From Annona cherimola (Eukaryota > Streptophyta > Magnoliopsida > Magnoliales > Annonaceae), in NCBI GenBank assembly GCA_030490835.1, contig CM059974.1, positions 4,223,501-4,287,500 of the forward strand: DNA of 64,000 bases, given 5' to 3'. Within the stretch, counting starts at the first letter, position 1. Every line of letters starts with the position of its first letter. The notes under the pieces were generated by a model. That model saw only the letters and a list, made by a program, of their open reading frames with translations. It was not told the DNA's origin and did not search any database. A program made the position numbers and the translations under genes. Shown piece after piece: positions 46,690-57,600 of this stretch.

Positions 46690-49585
46690 GCTAGAGGCAT
46701 TGCTTATGAAGTACAAATGTTTTCTTTACTCGAAGAGGGGGGAAAAACACCTGCAGAAATAGTTCTGCACTTTGAAATTTCGTAGCACGCCAAGCACAAT
46801 CTTTCTATTGTGTAAGCTCTGTACATGCTATAACAATGTCACATGAAGAGTAGTGTTGAGTTATGATGTCTTCTTGCTTTTCCATTCCTTTTTTTTTTTC
46901 CCTTCAATATTTCTCTTGTTTTACTAGCGGAGTGATTGCTATGTATGAGAACAAATCATGGATTGTTTTCCGACTTTCTACATCTTGTAAGAATCAGTTA
47001 CTGATCAAATTGTCATTGTTATGGCAAATGATCATTGAATCATGTTCTGTCACAGATATTGGCTTAAGTCTTGGCAGATGGTAAATGCATTAGGTTTGTC
47101 CATCGTGCTATGCATTGCTCTTATCAAACTCGTCCCCGCGTGATAGACTGATAGTTCTAACACAAGTAATGAATGATAAATATGCAGCTGTATGCAAAGG
47201 TGAAATCCCAATTAAGCTGGTTCGAGTAGGAGAAATGACACATAGAAGTGTGCCATTCAACCAGCAAAACTCATTGAAACCACATGATTCAGTGCTGGAT
47301 ACCTGGAAAGCCCTTGATCAGAAGTCAGACATCCGCTCTGGAAAACTATTTGGGCGAGAGAGAGAATAGTCCGTTTATGACCACCACCCGGGATATTGGT
47401 TGGTAAATGATTCAAAAACATGGACCCGGGTATTATCCGGGAATTGCATCATTGCATGGAACCGAAGCTTGTTTATTTGAGTCATTTGCCCCTTGTACTT
47501 TTACAATGCGATATTTTCTGCTTTGGCTGGGCAGCTCAACTCTATAGTTTTAAAACGTGTCATACTCTAATTATCTTGATTATCTCTCTGAACCACTTAG
47601 TTTATCTTCAGGAAGCTTGGTTCATCTCTCTGAGTCACATTTACTGAAGGGTGTTAAGTTCTAATTCTGTAATTCATGATGACGGCACTCTATTCATATG
47701 TTTCGACTTTGGACGTGCAAATTAAGTTACAACACAGACGCATTCAAAAAATCAGGTAGGGTTTTTTAGAAGATCGGTATCTGTTGGTTATTGGTGTATA
47801 CATTTTAGAAGATTTGGCCTTTTTTGGGCCACTGAAAATATGCAAAAACCATATGAACACTGGCTGCTAAGGACCAATGATCGATCTAAAATCTCAGATG
47901 ACAATGGGGGAATGGTTGAACGATTCTGCTGCTGTTGCTCCTCTTATGTAGTCTTGTTTGGTGAGGAGAAGGCTATTGTTTTCCGGAGGATTATCCGATT
48001 ACGCGAAGATCATGGCTTTTATCAAGAAATGGAAGTTCTACATATATTGCTTAGTGACCATGGGCATAGCCTAATTGGTGCACATCCTAGATTGTGTCAG
48101 AAGGTCAGGATTTTGACGTGTTTGTCTCCCGTTGTAAGGAGCATTTGTCTCTTGCTGATATCAGTTGGGTGTAATTAATTGAGAAAAAATAAAAAAAAGG
48201 TTAATTGTATAAAGATATAACAAACATAAATTTTGTAAGTCAATTTTTAGATGGAACAATAAAAAATGTATTGCTTCATTTGATAATTTAATTTATATTT
48301 ATTTCTTGGCATTTATTTTGCCGAATTTATACTGATATTTTACGTACCCTAGATTTTTTTTTTTTTTTTTGAGTAAGTACCCTAGAAAACTTTTAGAAAA
48401 TCTTAAAGCGTGTAAACTTTAAATTTTATTTGCTGTACTTTTTTTTTGTTGGTCCAGTTTGCTCTACTTTTATTGCTACTTCAAGGTTATTGCTAGTCGT
48501 TGTTAGTTTATCATAATAGATGACTTTTTGTACATCTGACTAGATTTTTTAGCATGCAATAAGCGAAAAAACGTAATTTATTCAATAATAAGGGTAAAAA
48601 GGTTTTTGGTTGTTGCATTTTGCCTAGTTGCCGTGAGGGCTATTGTGATAAATATTTTTTTAAAAAATGAACTAATTGCTGGCATCAAAATTTTTTTAAA
48701 AAAGAAATGCTGGTCTTTTCTAGTGCATTGCGGGTAGTGATTAGTGAGTAGCAACAGAAAAATTAATTTCGCCGAGTTTGTTACTTGAGCTCTGCCCAAC
48801 CCATCAAATCTCTTTTCAACATTTGAATGGCCCAGCAGTGATTGAAGTTTCGATTTCTATTCTGAGCTGAAGCAGTAGTCTTTATTCACACAAAAAGCTA
48901 CCAATTTTGTTGATAAAAAAATGTAACAGTTTCTATAAAAATGTCAAGGTTGATGAATGGAATTAAAAAATCAAATATAAATTTTTTTTCATGTTAACTA
49001 TTACATTAAAAATAAAAAAGAGTCAATAAGGGTGCTTAATGCTGGAAAAAGTGAGTTACAATGACAGTCATATTTTGAAGGAAGAAAAAAAATAAAATTT
49101 ATTGTTAAAAGAAAATGTCTATTTCTTTATCTCACAGTTAAACGCCCCACTTGGATGATCCACGGGCAATGACGAATGACGATCTTTATATTCCGACTTT
49201 CAAGTTTTAATTTCCATTAAATATACAAAGCAAAAAAGAAGATAATAATTAAAAATGAATATAATGATGAAAAAATGAAGGTATCAACATATACTATGAT
49301 ACATACGTCAATCAAATTTTTTTTCTAAAAAAATTAATTTTCGTAAGATTAAAATTCTCGCTACAAAATGTTGGAATCCGTTTAATTAATCGCCATCTAT
49401 CTAATCCAACCCATTTGAGGTTGAGTTCCATATTTACACGTCTGCTAATTAACTCTAGCAAGCAATCTGGTCTAGCATCTCAGAAATAGAATAGAATTTA
49501 AGAAGTGTGAAATATATCAATATATATATATATATATATATATTGATAGAAAAAGAATGAAAGAATAAAAGAAAGATTTCTGTTT
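46690..49585. other. 3' flank of the SAMBA-like gene and intergenic DNA
   Basis: About 46690-47660 has near-genic composition and may be a long or spliced 3' UTR. It includes an open frame at 47115-47369 with coding-like sequence but no known domain. From 48180 on the DNA is AT-rich. A (AT)n run lies at about 49518-49544. No other gene is supported. Confidence 0.35.
47115..47369 (+). other. Unassigned open frame, possibly coding
   Basis: An 84-codon frame whose second half (from about residue 27, VCKGEIPIKLVRVGEMTHRS, ending SGKLFGRERE) has balanced amino-acid use and few rare residues, unlike the surrounding junk frames. I recognise no family. It lies 426 bp after the SAMBA-like stop and could be an exon of an alternative or separate transcript. 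Confidence 0.25.
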
Positions 49586-50560
49586 TCATGAATCTTCAAC
49601 TTCGTCAACCAAGCCTTTGGAGGAACATGCATCCAAGAAAGGGTGGGAGAGCAGCTCTTGCACTGTGCCTCTCTTCCTCCAGTCCTTCTCCAGGCATCGC
49701 CCCACGAAGTCCCGGAACTCCACCGACGCCGCCGCCTCGGTCATCTCCGGCGGCTCCCCAAAGCATATGGCCCACATCAGCGTCGCCCAGTCGGCCCTCT
49801 CTCCCGGCGATATCAGCGGAAAATGCCCCACGTGGCATTCGAGCAGTGCCACCCCCAGCGCCCAAACATCCCCAGCGAAGCCATTGTACTGCTGCCCTCG
49901 GCATCTCTCCGGATCGAACCTCTCCGGACTCATATATGCACACGTTCCCACGTACGACGAACAGCAGCCTTTCACCCCAGGCTCCACCTCCCTACTCACC
50001 CCAAAATCCGCAATCTTCACCTCTCCCTTCTCGTTGATCAGCAGGTTCGACGGCTTGATGTCCCGGTGCACGATGCCCAGGCCGTGAAGGTAGCTCAGCC
50101 CCTCCAGCACCTGTCGCGCCACGTAAGATATCTGCTTCTCCGGCAGCCGTTTCCGGGCGCGGAGCACGTCCTGCAGCGATCCCCTCCCCATGTACTCCAT
50201 CAGGAAGCAGACGTCTCCGCCGCCGCCGAAGACGGTGTGGCAGCGGACGATGAATGGGGAGGCGGCGACGCGGCGGAGAATGTCGGCCTCGCGGGCGGCG
50301 GGCACTCGGAGGACCTTGAGGGCGAAGACGGCGGAGGTCCAGCGGTGGCGGACCTTGTAGACGGTGCCACCTTCGCCATGGCCAATGACGGCGAGTTTTT
50401 CCAAGTCAGAGAGAGCGTCGACGCCAGGGGAGTCGGGGGAGGGGGGCAATGGGTGGGAGTCTGGGGAGGAAGGAGGGAAGAGGATTTGGAAATGGGGGTT
50501 GGGGTTGGAAAGAGGGAGTTTGAGTGGGTTGTGTTGCCTTTTAGCTCTGTAAAAAGCCAT
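49586..50560 (-). CDS. MAP kinase kinase, group D, MKK10-like
   Basis: An intronless frame of 324 residues, typical of plant group D MAPKKs. An in-frame ATG 36 bp upstream (50596) is less likely, since MAFYRAKRQ fits group D N-termini. Basic docking-type start KRQHNPLKLPL (7-17). Kinase domain about 53-315: Gly loop GHGEGGTVYKV (60-70), catalytic Lys82 in FALKVL, alpha-C Glu91, HRDIKPSN (165-172), DFG (185-187), SPERFD after the activation loop, and Asp in GDVWALGV. The usual plant MAPKK activation motif S/T-x5-S/T aligns to Val196 and Ser202, so the first phosphosite is missing, a trait reported for the MKK10 subgroup. The linker between Lys82 and Glu91 is only 8 residues, shorter than in MKK7 or MKK9. 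MAPKKs phosphorylate MAP kinases in stress and hormone signalling. Highly GC-rich CDS. Confidence 0.88.
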   Translation of the reverse strand: MAFYRAKRQHNPLKLPLSNPNPHFQILFPPSSPDSHPLPPSPDSPGVDALSDLEKLAVIGHGEGGTVYKVRHRWTSAVFALKVLRVPAAREADILRRVAASPFIVRCHTVFGGGGDVCFLMEYMGRGSLQDVLRARKRLPEKQISYVARQVLEGLSYLHGLGIVHRDIKPSNLLINEKGEVKIADFGVSREVEPGVKGCCSSYVGTCAYMSPERFDPERCRGQQYNGFAGDVWALGVALLECHVGHFPLISPGERADWATLMWAICFGEPPEMTEAAASVEFRDFVGRCLEKDWRKRGTVQELLSHPFLDACSSKGLVDEVEDS

Positions 50561-50599
50561 GGAGAGGAGAGAGGTTGGATGATCTTGAATGGGCACTGC

Positions 50600-50655
50600 T
50601 ATACGTGTATATACATGTATATATATATATATATGTGTGTGTGTTGTGTTTGTTT
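50600..50655. repeat. TA/TG microsatellite next to the MKK start
   Basis: A run of TATACATGTATATATATATA followed by TGTGTGTGTTGTG, 40-95 bases upstream of the MKK start codon on the minus strand. It may include the TATA element of that gene; length variation here could affect expression. Confidence 0.6.
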
Positions 50656-51132
50656 TTGTTTTTGAAAATTAAAAGAAATGTATGATGGGATGGATGAAAG
50701 GAAATGAAAGAGAGGAAATAAATAAGAATGGGGGAGAGGAGTGGTGCATTCGGAGGGTGATCCGAGGTATTTGGGGCAGGTGAGTATTTTCAGGCTACGT
50801 CAGCACATATCTTGGCTCTCTGCCCTTCATGTCGTTATCATCGTGTTTTGGAGTTTCACCCACAGCCACCTGCCACTCTCTCCGTCCTTCTACCATTTAT
50901 GTGGGCTCCACCTCCCTTTTTTTTTTTTTCAAAAAATAAAATAAAAAGGAAGTAATTTATTATATATATATATATATTTATTTTAATCCCCCCCAAAGTG
51001 CCACTCATCTGCCCCCCTTCGAATGTTGGAAATTATTTGCTTCAAGTTTGGCTCCCTGCACACTCATACCGTTGTGCCAGGACAGGAAAAAACTTCTTCA
51101 ATATCTCTGCCTTGCACTTTTACATCTCGGCC

Positions 51133-51164
<32 letters not shown>

Positions 51165-52014
51165 TAATCCTTTACTATAAGAAATTATATAATTAATTAT
51201 TTATTTAGCTTATGTAAAAACATTATTCTCATGTGCCGTTTCTTTTCAAGTTCTTAATATGATTTTTTACTTTTTTTTCTTTTAGAGAGAATTTCATTTT
51301 AATTATTAATTACGCTCTATCCGTACGTATAAAGTGAAATACTTTAATGATATCGATACCATTGAAAAGTTCAGCAAGCGACGCTCAATTCGGGCCTATA
51401 GTGAATTAAAATCTAACCTACCCAATCCAATTGATATTATTTATTTAATTAGGAACCCAAGTTTTATTTAGATTAAATATGTGAATCAGTCTCATTTGAA
51501 AGTATAAATTCAACATGGTTAAAATACACATGGTTACAACACAAGCTATACCTCGGAAAATTCATTTATAATATTTTATATTTTTTCTTTATACACTTGT
51601 TTATATAAATGTATTTAATATATAAACCAAAATTTACCATTTTTGAATATATGTATATATTTTTTTTGAACTTTTTAGAAAGAATCTCAAAAGATAGATG
51701 CACAATAAAAAATGTTAAAATTTAGTTTATACGTTAAATACATTTAGATAAACAAGTTTACGAAGAAAAAAATAAAAAAAGTGTTGTAAATGGATTTTTT
51801 AAAGTGGACTAAATGAGACATTTGCTTAGCTTGACTAACATGATCATTTCTTATGTAAAACTTAATTTATATGTTACATACACTTAGATAAACAAGTATA
51901 CGAAGAAAAAATAAAAAATATTGCAAATGAATTTTTTTGAGGTGGGCTAAGGGAGACATTTGCTTAGCTCGACTAACAGGATCATTTTTTATATATAAAA
52001 TCAATATAGTTAAA
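50656..52014. other. MKK promoter side and AT-rich intergenic DNA
   Basis: A (TTA)n microsatellite lies at about 51133-51165. About 51565-51850 and 51860-52000 contain arms of the Mutator-like foldback family (CTTGTTTATATAAATGTATT, GAGACATTTGCTTAGC, CTAACATGATCATTT) in a partly duplicated, decayed form without clean target duplications. No gene. Confidence 0.5.
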
Positions 52015-52788
52015 GAGGAATGTTCCTGTTAGCTCGGGTTCAGTAAATGTCTCGCTTAGCTTACCACAAAAAATTCATTTAAAATTCTTTTTTAAAATTT
52101 TTTTGTCATACACTTGTTTATCTACGTGTATTTAACATATAAACTAAGTTTTACTATTTTTAGATAAAAACATAATTTGACACAGCAGGGTGCAATTAGC
52201 TTCATTGCACCCCAAGTGTATTTAACTTATTTTTTTGAATTTTTTTACATCACTGTTAATTTAAATGTATTTAAGATGTGTATAAATTTTTACCAATTTT
52301 GGATTTTTAGATATTTTTTAAAAATTTAAAATCAATAACATTTTAAGTAATTTTAAATTACTAAAACGCCATTAATTTTAAAAATCTAAAAATCTTCAAA
52401 AATAATAAAAATCGATGCACATATTAAATACACTTAAATTAATAATAAAGTAAAAAATTTAAAAAAATACAAAAAACAAGTTAAATACACCCTGGTGCAC
52501 CGAAGCTAAGTGCACTTGGGTGCATAAAATCACATTCCTTTTAGATATATGTATATTTTTTTGATATTTTTAAACATAATAGTATTTTAAAATGGCTAAA
52601 ATAACTTTATCTTTAAAAAGCTCAAAAAATATATTTACATATCAAAAAATGGTAAAACTTGATTCGTATGTTAAATATACTTAAATAAACAAATGTATGA
52701 AGAAAAAATAAAAAAATATTTCAAATTAGTTTTTTGAGGTGAGATAATTGACACATTTGTTTAACCTGGGCTAACAAGATCATTTTTT
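52015..52788. mobile_element. Mutator-like foldback MITE with a nested copy
   Basis: Ends GAGGAATGTTCCTGTTAGC and AAAAAATGATCTTGTTAGCC (right end, inverted), flanked by ATAGTTAAA (52006-52014) and ATAATTAAA (52789-52797), 8 of 9 identical. Its arms match the element at 1209-1604 (GTAAATGTCTC, CACTTGTTTATCT). A younger foldback (52167-52538) interrupts the left arm. Confidence 0.83.
52167..52538. mobile_element. Foldback MITE nested in 52015-52788
   Basis: A 372-bp element with arms AGGGTGCAATTAGCTTCATT and, inverted at the right, AAGTGCACTTAGCTTCGGTG. It is flanked by a perfect 9-bp duplication TTTTAGATA (52158-52166, 52539-52547). The host element's arm continues across it, which confirms the borders. 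Confidence 0.85.
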
Positions 52789-54670
52789 ATAATTAAAATA
52801 TATAACTTACAAAACTGTATATGCAACATGATTGAAATATATAGTATAAAATGTATAAAATTAACATAGTTAAAATATATAACTTTTTAAATTATATATC
52901 AATTTCAAAACTTTATATTCAACGTCTAAGCAGTTTAAGATATTATTCTTAGGTGTATAAATAATTTGATAAATTTACACTGTTGCATTTTAATGTATTT
53001 TTGAATGGATTCAAGTATTTTCATAATTTACATAAGATTGTGCACATTTTAAGACAATTATGACCCACCAAAGAATATGTTTGAAATGATTTTTGATGTA
53101 ATATTAAAACAAATCACGTTATACAAATGAATGGACAAGAATGCGGTCGAATCAACCAAGGTGTGCCCAAAACGAAGCAACATACTAGAATCTCTTAGTA
53201 ATACCGATTACCATTGAAGTATCTCCGATATTCCTATGTATAAATAAGGTTGAGTTCAAAGAAGTGGATAAATTGAGTTGTCGAATTTAGTTCAGGGTGG
53301 GTTTTAATTTATTATTTGAGATGAATAGGGTTGGATGGAAGAGTAAGAAATCAAAGGATTTTTCGAATCCATTGTGTCACCTGTACTAAGCTGTAACCTT
53401 TTCATTTATTTTATAGCTGAAATAACATTACAAGCAAAGGAACCAAAACCCCAACGGTAATGAATTGAAGAAAAATTTCGAATTAAAATAAAATAAATAA
53501 TAACGTGCTCAAACTTCAAAATGCGGAAAAACATTCAAAATTCAAAAGCGCCTTCAAATTTGAACCGTCGAACATTGGAAGGATTTTCGCGAAATAGACG
53601 CTATATGTAAGTATGAATAATTACATTTTAGTACAGATAGTTTGATATTTTGCAAAAATTAACGTTACAGTTGTATTGCTTACTCCTCGTGTAAGGATCA
53701 TTCGTGTCCTTTTTTTCACTCTTCTGAAGATGAAAGGGAGCATCTTCGCTTTTCTGAAAGCGAAGATGAAGGGTAAGAGTGTTTTTTTTAATAAAGCACC
53801 TGATGATTATTATAAAAAGTACTGCATTTTTATTTTATGCGAAGGCGTCCGGTGCCATTCACATACAATTTCCAAATAAATTAATCAGATTTTGCACTAT
53901 AACATGAGTTTGATGTTTTCAACTCACTGCAAAATTGCCTAGCATCGGAAAAAGTTTGGGAAAGCTCATTGAATACAGCAAACCCATTACAAGGCAGACC
54001 TTCAGACCAATCAATGAAATTATTGGCAGCATAAAACTTATCCAGAGTCCCTAGAGCCTGCTTTTGCAGCATCACCAGCAAATAATAATGTTTTGGGTCT
54101 TTTTACCCTTTTGATGAGTCATACAATTGTTACAAGGCAGGAAAAGCCCTGGGAGCATACAGAAAAATGCAACTGTAATGTGGAGCACAACCACAAACTG
54201 GTCCAAATTCAAGAAGTGGAAATTAATTTTATCATCATCGACTGTAAAAAGTTTATAATTCTTCTTCCAAGCATCCGCAGAGCTCTGGATTCATCTGTTA
54301 AAAGCAAGCCGAGGATAAGCACTTGGAGATTTTGCAGGGACCCTCTGATAGTTGTTTGGTTCAAAACTAAATTTGTATGTTCTTAAACCCTCTCCCAACA
54401 AAAGCTACTCAATGCAGAGCATAAAAGAAATAGAACGGGCTTACAAAACACCACAGAAGAACCGTTCTACCAGATGCTCCTTTGGCCTGCTTGTGATGGA
54501 CGGGTAGAAAAAATTTAACTAGTGGCCTGAACTCCACAATTGCAGACAAATGACAGGTGCAGAAGATGGCGTTTGGTGGCTCTTGCACAACTCTACTGAG
54601 AGGAGAATGGTAACAGCAATCTAGTTTGTCTTTAGTAATCTAAACCAAAAGATTTACATTGGGTATATTG
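52789..54670. other. Intergenic DNA and 3' UTR of the heat shock factor
   Basis: About 52800-53660 is AT-rich. About 53880-54670 has near-genic composition on the minus strand (for example the frame 53881-54081) and is probably the 3' UTR, perhaps spliced, of the heat shock factor. It has no domain I recognise. Confidence 0.35.
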
Positions 54671-57600
54671 TTAGCCTTTGCCCTCTGATGAGAGAAGCCC
54701 CATCTGCTCTGTGAGATGCTCCATATTTTGAGTTTTATCCCATCGCATTTCCTTCTCTTCCTGCACGCCAGTTTCCTGCATGCTGGCTTCTTGAAAGCCA
54801 GTTTCAACCTCCTCCGAATCACCCGAGATCGGGCTTGTAGAAAGGAACTGTTCCCAGAAAGAGTCATTTATTCCAGGAAGCCTTGGGACATCATCAAATA
54901 AACTGTTAATATCCGCATCAACAGAAAACTTGTCAGCTTCAATTGGAACAGACCCATCTACACCCACAGCCATAGGATCAATAAAACTGCTAGCTGCATC
55001 AGGCACGACAAACCCCTCACTTGGAATATCAACAATGCTGCTTTCAGCCACCATGTTCTGCATTTCAGCAAATTCAGGAATACCAATATCTGTATGGGGT
55101 GAAACAATTGCATCTTGCACTCCAGGTAGAACACCTATATCTGATGTTGTTACCATGTCTGTCGGACCGCAAGATGATTGAATCTCAGATATAGCTGCAG
55201 ATGGGCGAATGCCAGAAAATCCAGAGCTTACTGGCACAAATGAAATCCCTGAAGTTGGTGGGACCTCAGCAACTGTTACTCCAGAGATCTGCTTTGAAGA
55301 GCTTCCATCGCCTGGCGCACCCGATTGTGAGGAAACGTTATCTATCAGGAAACTGTCAGAGGTATTAGAGGTTTCAATCCTTGGAGATTGGCTAGCCTTC
55401 AGTATTTGCATTAGCATAGCTTTTGCTGCTTCGTTCATTAAAGGCTGATATTTAACAATCTGCCCATCAGAAGTAGCAGCATTTTCACCCTCGGTCTCAT
55501 CCTCATGTTTGGGTAGTCTCCTCTTTTTGTTTGCTGCAGCTATGCGCCTGTTGCTGTCATTTTGTTGTACCAGCTGGGCCAAAAACCCTGGGCTCTGCAT
55601 GGCCTTTGCCAAGAAAGACATCATTTGTTGCTGGCGCTGCTCCATTCCTTGGAGGCGCTGCACTAAGGTCTGCAACTGGTGATCTGTGGTCTGCTGCTGC
55701 TGCCTCAACCGCACAAGTTCCTGCATAAGCACATTCTTATCTCTCTTAAGCCTTTCAACCTCTTCCTCAAGCCCGAATTTTCCAACCTCCACACATGCCC
55801 CAACAGAAGCAGACTGCCCTTGAGGTGGCTGGGGTTGTGCATGGACATGAATGGGCTTTCGCCTGCTAATAGTCTTCAACAGATGCTTTTGACCCCTTAG
55901 AAAACCCTCATTCGCGAATTCCCATCGATCTGGGTCAACTTTCCTGAAACCCTGCCCACATGGGACAAAAGTGACTGTCAACATCAATTGCATTCAAAAC
56001 GCAGAGTTTTCTTTATCAAAAAAAAATATGCAGAGTTTTCTGAAAGGTATTCTTCTAACATTTAAGCATTCAAACATGCATGAACCAGGCATGCTCAAAG
56101 TCATTCAACTTTAACTATACAAGTTGTAGCATCTAGGAAAAACATGCAATAATCAGCATTCAGCACCCCAACTGTATTCATTCCCATGTCTAGAAGTTAA
56201 GACAAATGACACATTGATAGTGGTCCCAAAAGCATGCCCTAGAAAGCAGATTGGCACGTGAAGTGTAGGCAAACTTACTTGTATAAAGGCAGTCTCTCTA
56301 AAAAAGTAAGATACTTAATTCTGGGTTTCCAAGAGGCTAAATGAGATAGAAACCTCAAGCAAGGAATCTGTTGCCTACGGAAATACTCAGGCCAAATTGG
56401 AACCTTGTTTGCAATGAGACAGCATCAGTGAGAATTCATTGGCAATACCAATTCCTAATAAAAAGAAATCTTACTGACATTAAGCCGCTTACATAAAACT
56501 ACAGAATAAAAACAAATCACCAACGTTTAGGCATGGCCTATGCCTAACTCTTTTAGGTGTTGGGTATCCACCTTGCCCATTGAGGGCCATCAATACAGTA
56601 CTACTTAACTCAAAGCAACCACAAACTTCTAGGAACAGCGCCGTTTTTCTTATTCATGCATTAAAATTGTACACATAAACACTGACATTTCACCAAACAC
56701 ATCATATGATATGTCCTGTTTCTTCAAACTAGTTCTATCCTTACTGTCATGTTAGTCTAAGCCAACATTGATGTTCATCTAAATGCTTCTCACCCCATCA
56801 GAGGTCTTGATGAGAGCTTAATACACATACCGACTGGCCAGTGCATCCACTTTGAGCAGGAACCAAAAAGTAAAACATATCGGATAAATAGAGGTTGAGT
56901 AGCGATCCAATGCTCCTGGTCCAACGAGCTATTTTTTAATTTTCTTTTGCATTCATGTGCAGGCCCACACATGAACTTTTATATGTTCAAAATTCTTATT
57001 TCTCGAATTTTGAAAATTGAAAAAGGCCATTTTCATGTGATCTTTTTCAAAATTCAAAATTCAAAAAAAAAAGTTGGGCGCATTTGGTAAGATTTTTCAA
57101 AAATTGGTGATTTTTTTTTAAATGAATAGGGTAATAATATGATATGAAAGGAGTAATGATTAAGAGTAAAGTGAATAAAGTTAAAATAGATAAGATAGTT
57201 GTATGGAAAGGATGTAAAGAAGTTATTGTAAAGTATGATAGTTGTATGGAAAAGTACGTGAAAAAATTGTGAAAAAAGTATAATTTTTTCTTGTTTACCA
57301 AACATACCCTAAATCCAAAAAATAAAAATATTACACACATAGGAAGTTCATATTTGGGCCCATATATGAATACGAATATATATCTATATATCACAACAAT
57401 TAAAATATCCTGGGAGAGGGGCATTTAGCATTGAATAGTTACTCATTGGATAGCTGCAGATACATCTTATGAACAAAATGAATTCAGAAACTAATGAATC
57501 AGTTCGTGGCACTGTGTCTCCATTACAACTAAGGTTATTACATTCAATATCAGTGGACTTGCTGATCATTCTTCAAAGAGAAGATAAGGTTGGAATAGGG

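Noticed and set aside
49643..50665. A 340-residue plus-strand frame
   Set aside because: It is the antisense shadow of the GC-rich MKK gene, whose frame has all kinase motifs.
54716..55900. Several plus-strand frames opposite the heat shock factor
   Set aside because: Shadows of the HSF exon; none has its own domain or promoter.
57047..57424. A 125-residue Phe/Tyr-rich minus frame in the HSF intron
   Set aside because: It is the antisense of the MITE at 57076-57309 plus flanks.
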